A stretch of 17,621 bases of DNA from JBJKSO01 sp046703825 (lineage in GTDB: Bacteria > Chloroflexota > Dormibacteria > Aeolococcales > Bog-877): the NCBI GenBank assembly GCA_046703825.1, contig JBJKSO010000054.1, positions 1 to 17,621 on the forward strand, in the 5' to 3' direction. Below the pieces are notes generated by a model. The model saw only the letters and a list, made by a program, of their open reading frames with translations, made no database searches and had not been told where the DNA came from. Positions 12,951 through 17,621 of this stretch are shown here, in pieces. Numbering within the stretch: position 1 is the first letter of the stretch; each line of letters opens with the position of its first letter. The position numbers and the translations under genes were made by a program.

Positions 12951-14180
12951 GTGGCAAGCAGCGAGCCCGCGACCAGGCCCTACTCCCCCGCCTTCAACGG
13001 TCCCGACGCTCCCACCGACGACGACCTCTCCACCTGCGTCCACTGCGGACTCTGCCTGAACTACTGCCCCACCTACAGGGTGACCGGGCTGGAGACGGAA
13101 TCTCCCCGTGGGCGGATCTCCCTGATGGCGGCGTGGAAGGACGGCTCCCTGGAGTTCGACAAGGAGCTCGCCCGGCACATCGACCTCTGCTTGGGTTGCC
13201 GCACCTGCGAGGCGGTCTGCCCGAGCGGCGTCCCCTACGGCCGGATCATCGAGGGCGGTCGGAGCGAAGTCGAGCGACTGCGCCCCGCCACCGGACGCCG
13301 CGCGGTCGCCCGAGTTGCCCTGCGGCAGCTGCTCGGACATCCCCGCCGCCTCAGCCAGCTGAGCCGGCTGGCACGAGGAGCCCAGCTGGCCGGTCTGACC
13401 GAGCTGCTCCCCGCTGGCCGCCAGCTGCCCAAGCTCCGCGCTCCGTTCCGTTCCCCCCCTGGGGACGTGGCACCAGCCATTGGCGAGCGCCGGGCCACGG
13501 TCGCCTTCCTCACCGGCTGCGTCATGCCGGTCATGTACGCGCAGGCCCACCGGGCATCGGTACGGCTACTGCAGCTGGCCGGCTGCGAAGTTTGGTTCCC
13601 CCCGCAGCAGCGGTGCTGCGGGGCGTTGTTCGCCCACAACGGCGACCTTTCCTTCGCCCGGATCATGAGGCAGCGGAACGAGGCGGCCTTCGCGCAACGC
13701 GAATACGACGCGCTGGTGGTCAATTCCGCCGGGTGCGGGTCCCATCTCAAGGACTTCTATCCGGGACTGGGACATAAGGTCCGGGACCTCTTCGAGCTGC
13801 TGGCTGAGCTCGGCCTCCCGCCCGCCCGCCGCGCGTTGCCCCTCCGCGTCACCTATCAGGATCCATGCCACCTGGCTCACGCCCAACGCATCCGCCGCCA
13901 GCCGCGCCAGCTGATGAGCGCCATCCCCGAACTGCAGCTGATCGAGATGCCGCACTCGGACATCTGCTGCGGGTCGGCGGGCATCTACAACTTGCTCGAG
14001 CCCAAGATGTCGGGGCGGATCCTCGACGAGAAACTCACGGAACTGCAGTCCGTCCAAGCCCAGCTGGTGTTGACGGCCAACCCGGGCTGTGCCATGCAGC
14101 TGGCCGCGGGACTCAAGGCCCGTGGGATCGCCACCCCGGTGCGCCACCTGGCCGAGCTTTTGGCGGCGGCCTACCAGTAG
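12951..14180 (+). CDS. glcF: Glycolate oxidase iron-sulfur subunit GlcF
   Basis: A 409-aa iron-sulfur subunit carrying electrons from the flavin subunits to the quinone pool. It has two [4Fe-4S] sites, CVHCGLCLNYCP (Cys29, 32, 35, 39) and CLGCRTCEAVCP (Cys80, 83, 86, 90). Two cysteine-rich CCG domains follow: LTGCVMP with QQRCCGALFAHNGD, and DPCHLAHAQR with DICCGSAGIYNLLEP. These are the standard layout of GlcF/LutA-type proteins. GTG 12951 gives a short Pro-rich lead into the first cluster; the Shine-Dalgarno site is unclear. It lies 65 bp after glcE, a wider gap than at the glcD/glcE junction. No malate synthase, glyoxylate carboligase or permease gene follows in the window. Confidence 0.94.
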   Translation: MASSEPATRPYSPAFNGPDAPTDDDLSTCVHCGLCLNYCPTYRVTGLETESPRGRISLMAAWKDGSLEFDKELARHIDLCLGCRTCEAVCPSGVPYGRIIEGGRSEVERLRPATGRRAVARVALRQLLGHPRRLSQLSRLARGAQLAGLTELLPAGRQLPKLRAPFRSPPGDVAPAIGERRATVAFLTGCVMPVMYAQAHRASVRLLQLAGCEVWFPPQQRCCGALFAHNGDLSFARIMRQRNEAAFAQREYDALVVNSAGCGSHLKDFYPGLGHKVRDLFELLAELGLPPARRALPLRVTYQDPCHLAHAQRIRRQPRQLMSAIPELQLIEMPHSDICCGSAGIYNLLEPKMSGRILDEKLTELQSVQAQLVLTANPGCAMQLAAGLKARGIATPVRHLAELLAAAYQ

Positions 14181-14195
14181 CGGGACACCGGCGGA

Positions 14196-14215
14196 CGCCC
14201 CAGAGCCCCTGGGCG
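14196..14215. terminator. Possible weak bidirectional hairpin between glcF and coxG
   Basis: CGCCC (14196-14200) pairs with GGGCG (14211-14215) across a 10-nt loop, with an alternative pairing CCCAG/CTGGG inside it. It sits in the 54-bp gap between convergent operons, where termination is expected on both strands. It has no T-run, so intrinsic termination is doubtful. Confidence 0.25.
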
Positions 14216-14234
14216 GGCAACTGCCGGGCCGCGC

Positions 14235-14852
14235 CTAGCGGCGCCGCCGGAGCAACCGCGCCCAGAGCACCTTCAGCAGGATCCCGAGCAGGGCCAGGCC
14301 ACTGAGCGGGCGGGCGGCCGCCGCGGGGCGGGCGGGCAAACCGGCGGGAACCGGGATGCCAGCCGGAGCAGCGCCGCCCGGAGCTGCTCCGGCTGGTTCG
14401 GCAGGCGCGGCCGCGAAGGTGGACTGCAGGCACTCGGCGAACTGGCCCAGCAGGCGGTCGCCGACATCCTGGATCATGCCCCGGCCGAACTGCGCCACCC
14501 GCCCGGTGATGGTGACGTCGGAGTGGATCTTGCCCAGAGAACCCCCGTCGGCCGCCTCCACGGTGAGAGTGATGGTGGAACTGGCGCTGCCGGCGCCGCG
14601 GGTCTCGCGCCCCTCGGCGCGCATGACCAGGCGCGACCCGGAGCTGTCGGTCTCGAGGACCTTGGCGGTGCCGCTGTAGCTGACCGAGATCGGACCCACC
14701 TTGACCGTCACCGTGCCCCGGTAGGTCTCGGGATCGACACGCTCGGTGATCTTCGCCCCGGGAAGACAGGGGGCGACCCGCTCCAGGTCCTGCAGGGCGG
14801 CAAAGAGTTCGCCGGGCGGGATGCTGACGGAAAACTGGTTCTCCAGGATCAC
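14235..14852 (-). CDS. coxG: CoxG-like SRPBCC protein with C-terminal membrane anchor
   Basis: A 205-aa protein of the CO dehydrogenase subunit G (CoxG) family. Residues 1-150 form the SRPBCC domain: ENQFSVSIPPGELFAALQDL, CLPGAKITERVD, YRGTVTVKVGPISVSYSG, then SDVTITGRVAQFGRGMIQDVG and LLGQFAECL. Residues 150-182 are a Pro/Ala-rich linker. LSGLALLGILLKVLW (183-197) plus a basic RLLRRRR tail is a probable membrane anchor. In Oligotropha, CoxG helps bring CO dehydrogenase to the membrane, so the anchor fits. The start is GTG 14852: AGGAGGAGG (14865-14857) lies just upstream and the GTG overlaps the preceding stop as GTGA. The longer frame to 15056 is the shadow of the upstream gene. The catalytic subunits are absent from the window. 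Confidence 0.9.
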   Translation of the reverse strand: MILENQFSVSIPPGELFAALQDLERVAPCLPGAKITERVDPETYRGTVTVKVGPISVSYSGTAKVLETDSSGSRLVMRAEGRETRGAGSASSTITLTVEAADGGSLGKIHSDVTITGRVAQFGRGMIQDVGDRLLGQFAECLQSTFAAAPAEPAGAAPGGAAPAGIPVPAGLPARPAAAARPLSGLALLGILLKVLWARLLRRRR

Positions 14853-15898
14853 AAGGCCTCCTCCTGACTCGTCTCGGACCACTCGGGGTAGATGGGAAAT
14901 CGGAAGGCGAGCTCGCGAGCAAGCAAGCCGCCGTGCCCCATACCGCTCAGGTAATCGGCGTCGAGCGGCTGCCCGCTGAGCCGGCGGGCCAGCAGCAGGT
15001 CGAGGGCGGTACGCCGCGAGAACATGCCGCAGGAAGCTACGCCGATCACGATGCACTCATGCAACTCCGCCACCCAGTAGCTGCTTCCGGGGTGGACCGG
15101 GAGCCCACGGCGGATGGTGGACGCTCCGGCCGCCAGCAGCGCCTGCCAGGGTGGATCCAGAGGGTCGATCGATGCCACGCCGGCTATCAGCAGAAGGTCT
15201 GAGGCGCGGGCGAGCCTATCCATGAGCGCTGGGCCGGCCGTGCCCCGATCCGGCAGGTAGGCGAGCTCGACCAACTCGGAGCCGAACCAGGCCAGCTTCG
15301 CCTGCAAATCCGCCTCGAAGCGCTGGCGGCGGCTGGCGGGCAGAGTTTCGCAGACGAGCACGCTTATGCGGGCTGGGCGGAACTCCAGCAGCTGCAGCAA
15401 AGGGCCGCCGGAAGCGAGCGACGCCTCCACCTCACCGAGCAGCGAGCAGCTGACCGCCAGCGGCGTCACCTTGATCCCGGCCAGCGCCCGGCCGGGTTCC
15501 ACCGGCATGCCGTCCGGGAGCGTGAAGATGGTCACGTCCGGGAAGCGGTTGACCCGCTGGAGCGCCGCCGTGTCCACGCTCAGCAGTCCGCGCGCCGCCG
15601 CGCGGCAGGTGATCTGCGCCTCGACCGGCCTGCCCGCTTCGACCCCCGGTCCCAGCGCCGCCGCCGCCAGCCGCAGCGCCGCAGTTTCCTCGTCAACGTC
15701 GCCGGGGTCCAGGAACAGCAGGTGTAGCGGTTGGGGCGGCGCCTCGTCGAGAATCACGTCGTCCGCACGCTCGAGTCGGTGCCCTTTGGTCAGCAGCGCT
15801 TTACCTGCCGGGTCGAGAAGGTCCCGGCAGAGAACCGCCCCGAGCCAGCGGGAGCGGGGTCCCCGAAGCGACTCCGGAGGCAGACACTCAGCCCGCAT
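14849..15898 (-). CDS. Molybdopterin-binding (MoeA/CinA-fold) protein
   Basis: A 349-aa protein with a molybdopterin-binding (MoCF_biosynth-like) C-terminal half. The N-terminal half has GAVLCRDLLDPAGKALLTKGHRL (20-42), a beta-barrel-like start, then LLSVDTAALQRVNRFPDVTIFTLPDG (105-130) and the GR-LAGIKVTPLAV signature (137-149) typical of MoeA-related proteins in molybdenum-hydroxylase clusters. The C-terminal domain has RISVLVCETL (177-186), DLLLIAGVASIDPLD (234-248), GLPVHPGSSYWVAEL (265-279), GVASCGMFS (286-294) and GHGGLL (321-326). A role in inserting or processing the molybdenum cofactor for a CO/xanthine dehydrogenase is inferred from family and neighbours. It overlaps mocA by 11 bp upstream and coxG by 4 bp downstream. 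Confidence 0.78.
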   Translation of the reverse strand: MRAECLPPESLRGPRSRWLGAVLCRDLLDPAGKALLTKGHRLERADDVILDEAPPQPLHLLFLDPGDVDEETAALRLAAAALGPGVEAGRPVEAQITCRAAARGLLSVDTAALQRVNRFPDVTIFTLPDGMPVEPGRALAGIKVTPLAVSCSLLGEVEASLASGGPLLQLLEFRPARISVLVCETLPASRRQRFEADLQAKLAWFGSELVELAYLPDRGTAGPALMDRLARASDLLLIAGVASIDPLDPPWQALLAAGASTIRRGLPVHPGSSYWVAELHECIVIGVASCGMFSRRTALDLLLARRLSGQPLDADYLSGMGHGGLLARELAFRFPIYPEWSETSQEEAL

Positions 15899-16544
15899 CT
15901 AGCTCGGCGCCACGGGCGGGAGCGGCTTGATGCTGTAGCTGGCGATAGTCCTCGGGTGTGTCGACGTCCAGCGGCCGCCAATGCTCCGGCAGATCAACCC
16001 AGACGCAGTCTCGGGAATGCCGGCCAAAGAGCGTGCGCGCCCCCGCATCCCCTTCCAGCTGCTCCACCTCGTGCCAGAGGGACGCCGCCAGCGCCACCGG
16101 GTGGCCGGGGATGTGGTGGCCGCCGTAGTCGGCCAGGAACGCCGCGCCCCGGCCGGAGCGGGCCGCTTGAGCCACGGCTTGGACCGCACCGGCTCGCAAC
16201 CCGGCGAGGTCCGCCAGGAGCACCAGAAAGGCCGCCGGCAAAGCGCCCGCGGTCCTGCGCAGCGCGGAAAGCCCGCAGCGCAGCGAGTGGGCCTGCCCCA
16301 GCTCTGCGGAGGCGCACTCCACCCACTCCACCGGCCCGACCTCGCCAGCTCCGGGCCGGACGGCGGGTTCACTTTGCACAACCACCAGCACTCGGCTGAC
16401 CCCTCCCGCCCTGGCCGCCTGGCACACGTGGGCGAGCAGAGTGGTCCCATCCCACGGCAGCAAAGCCTTGGGGCGGCCCATCCGGCGGCTGCCACCGGCC
16501 GCGAGCACCACCGCCGGAAGCGCCGGCGACTCCAGCCCGCTCAC
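15888..16544 (-). CDS. mocA: Molybdenum cofactor cytidylyltransferase-like NTP transferase
   Basis: A 218-aa MobA/MocA-like nucleotidyltransferase, expected to add CMP to molybdopterin and give the MCD cofactor used by the xanthine oxidase family. The nucleotide-binding signature is complete: VLAAGGSRRMGRPKALLPW (13-31). AELGQAHSLRCGL (80-92), GHPVAL (147-152), GDAGARTLF (165-173) and DVDTPEDY (193-200) also match. The metal-site segment reads LLADLAGL (109-116), where the classic enzyme has a DxP/DQP turn. Asp112 is kept but the following Gln-Pro is lost, so the exact nucleotide and substrate should be treated as inferred. The GTG start at 16544 overlaps the xdhC stop as GTGA. Fusion or adjacency of this family with XdhC is common. 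Confidence 0.88.
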   Translation of the reverse strand: MSGLESPALPAVVLAAGGSRRMGRPKALLPWDGTTLLAHVCQAARAGGVSRVLVVVQSEPAVRPGAGEVGPVEWVECASAELGQAHSLRCGLSALRRTAGALPAAFLVLLADLAGLRAGAVQAVAQAARSGRGAAFLADYGGHHIPGHPVALAASLWHEVEQLEGDAGARTLFGRHSRDCVWVDLPEHWRPLDVDTPEDYRQLQHQAAPARGAELDAG

Positions 16545-17617
16545 GAGACGGCGGGCAAGTGCTTGGCCCCACCCAAGAGGCCCCCGCGCCCGCCCCGCCG
16601 GACGGCCACCGACTCGGCCATGATCGCCAGCGCCGTCTCCTCAGGGTTGGTGGCACCCAGGTCCAAGCCAACCGGCCCATGGATCCGCTCCAGCTGCTCT
16701 GCGCTGGCGCCGGCTGCGACCAGGCGCTCGGCCCTGGTCGCCTGGGTCTTGCGGCTGCCTATGGCGCCGATGTACCCGACTTCGGTGCGCATCAGGGCCA
16801 GCAGAGTGGGGTCGTCGAACTTGGGGTCGTGGGTCAGGCAGACCGCGCCATCGCGCGGGCCGAGCTTCAGCCGGGCAAGACCGTCTGCCGGCCAGGAGAC
16901 GATCAGCCGGTCCGCCTGCGGGAAGCGCTCTCTGGTGCAGAACGCCTCCCGCGGATCGATGACCGTGACGGTGTGACCAAGAGATCTGGCCAGGCTGGCC
17001 AAGGTCATCGCCACCTGGACCGCGCCCACAATGACCAACTGCGGTGCGGGCACCATGGGTTCCAGAAAGAGCTCGGCCTCACCCACCCGCTCGACCTGGG
17101 GCAGTCCGGAATTCAGCCGCCGTTGGACGGCCGCCTCCAAATCAAGCTGGGGCACGGCATCGGGCACCGCGCCGGTGAACTCGCCGTCCGCCCAGATGAG
17201 GCGGGCGCCCGCCTGAGGACCGGTCATGACTTGGCAGAGGACCGCCTCCCTCCCTTCGGCCAGAACCTGCCGCAGCCGGTGCACCACCGGATCCGCCTCC
17301 TGCCAGGACCAGCTGTCCAGGTAGGCATCCAGCTCGCCGCCGCAGGCTAGCCCCACCTCCCAGCCCAGGTCATCGGCGATGCCGTAATGCAGCACCCGGG
17401 CCCGGTCCTGGCCCCTCAGCGTCCGCAGCCCCTCCTCCACCACGTCGGCCTCGAGACAACCGCCGCTGATCGATCCCGCCATCCGTCCGTCGGCGCCCAC
17501 AGCCATGCGCGCCCCCACCGGCCGCGGCGTTGAGCCCGACGTGCGCACCACCGTCGCCACCGCCACCGCCGGGTCGGCCGCCGCCCAGCGGTCGAGGCTG
17601 TCGACCAGCTCACGCAT
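16541..17617 (-). CDS. xdhC: XdhC/CoxI family molybdenum hydroxylase maturation factor
   Basis: A 358-aa XdhC/CoxI protein; in the family it binds molybdenum cofactor and promotes its sulfuration and insertion into apo-enzyme. The N-terminal XdhC_CoxI domain has ATVVRTSGSTPRPVGARMAV (21-40), GSISGGCLEADVV (48-60) and LACGGELDAYLD (90-101). The C-terminal Rossmann domain has LVIVGAVQVA (194-203), TVIDPREAF (218-226), RFPQADRLIVSWP (231-243), LTHDPKFD (261-268), YIGAIGSRK (282-290) and HGPVGLDLGA (313-322). The glycine loop GAVQVA departs from GxGxxA but resembles the CoxI branch. The ATG at 17617 gives the normal N-terminus, yet only four bases remain before the window edge, so a slightly earlier start and the promoter cannot be judged. 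It is the first of four overlapping genes seen here; structural genes may lie further right. Confidence 0.93.
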   Translation of the reverse strand: MRELVDSLDRWAAADPAVAVATVVRTSGSTPRPVGARMAVGADGRMAGSISGGCLEADVVEEGLRTLRGQDRARVLHYGIADDLGWEVGLACGGELDAYLDSWSWQEADPVVHRLRQVLAEGREAVLCQVMTGPQAGARLIWADGEFTGAVPDAVPQLDLEAAVQRRLNSGLPQVERVGEAELFLEPMVPAPQLVIVGAVQVAMTLASLARSLGHTVTVIDPREAFCTRERFPQADRLIVSWPADGLARLKLGPRDGAVCLTHDPKFDDPTLLALMRTEVGYIGAIGSRKTQATRAERLVAAGASAEQLERIHGPVGLDLGATNPEETALAIMAESVAVRRGGRGGLLGGAKHLPAVS

Positions 17618-17621
17618 GGGG

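Noticed and set aside
14853..15056. N-terminal extension of CoxG to an upstream start at 15056
   Set aside because: The extension is Arg/Pro-rich, lies in another frame of the molybdopterin-binding gene, and a strong Shine-Dalgarno site with a GTGA overlap fixes the start at 14852.
16997..17026. Loss of the GxGxxA loop in XdhC as an inactivating change
   Set aside because: GAV(H/Q)(I/V)A-type loops occur in the CoxI branch of the family, and every other motif is intact.

Overview
This is a high-GC, gene-dense bacterial chromosome segment. GTG and TTG starts are common, neighbouring genes overlap by a few bases, and the tRNA carries an encoded CCA. A DevS-like kinase, a short membrane protein of a type common in actinomycetes, and a CoxG/XdhC/MocA maturation set suggest a Terrabacteria lineage (Actinomycetota, Chloroflexota or Dormibacterota). 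The sequence alone does not decide between these. The window looks chromosomal; no phage, plasmid or CRISPR module was seen.

Layout. (i) 1-1319: a stretch without a confident gene, then a complete XerC/D-type tyrosine recombinase on +. (ii) 1300-3112, minus: an apparent operon of a small zinc-ribbon protein, pyrF (OMP decarboxylase) and an SH3-domain lipoprotein. It is divergent from tRNA-Pro(GGG) at 3164-3240, and candidate promoters for the two directions overlap in a 51-bp gap. (iii) 3241-4338: decayed sequence holding a frameshifted YVTN beta-propeller remnant joined to the C-terminal half of a TlpA/thioredoxin domain whose two active-site cysteine codons are lost. (iv) 4355-5152, minus: a PrmC-like methyltransferase with a degenerate NPPY motif. 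(v) 5227-8281, minus: a two-component locus of a GAF-GAF kinase resembling mycobacterial DevS/DosS, a NarL-type regulator and a second, sensorless kinase. Upstream lie a strong minus-strand terminator and a membrane protein gene. (vi) 9010-9610: a hairpin-rich intergenic region before a universal stress protein. (vii) 10274-14180, plus: glcD-glcE-glcF, the three subunits of glycolate oxidase. (viii) 14235-17617, minus: xdhC-mocA-molybdopterin-binding protein-coxG, an overlapping maturation operon for a molybdenum hydroxylase (CO dehydrogenase or xanthine dehydrogenase class). The catalytic subunits are not in the window.

How the genes may work together (inference). The DevS-like kinase keeps the residues that hold heme in DosS, so it may sense O2, CO or NO and phosphorylate the adjacent regulator. 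A universal stress protein nearby recalls the mycobacterial dormancy regulon. Glycolate oxidation and a CO-dehydrogenase-type molybdoenzyme would both feed electrons from scarce carbon into respiration, which would suit a slow-growing soil aerobe. The points most worth a second look are the overlapping divergent promoters, the hairpin-rich intergenic region, the altered methyltransferase motif and the repeated use of GTGA stop/start overlaps.
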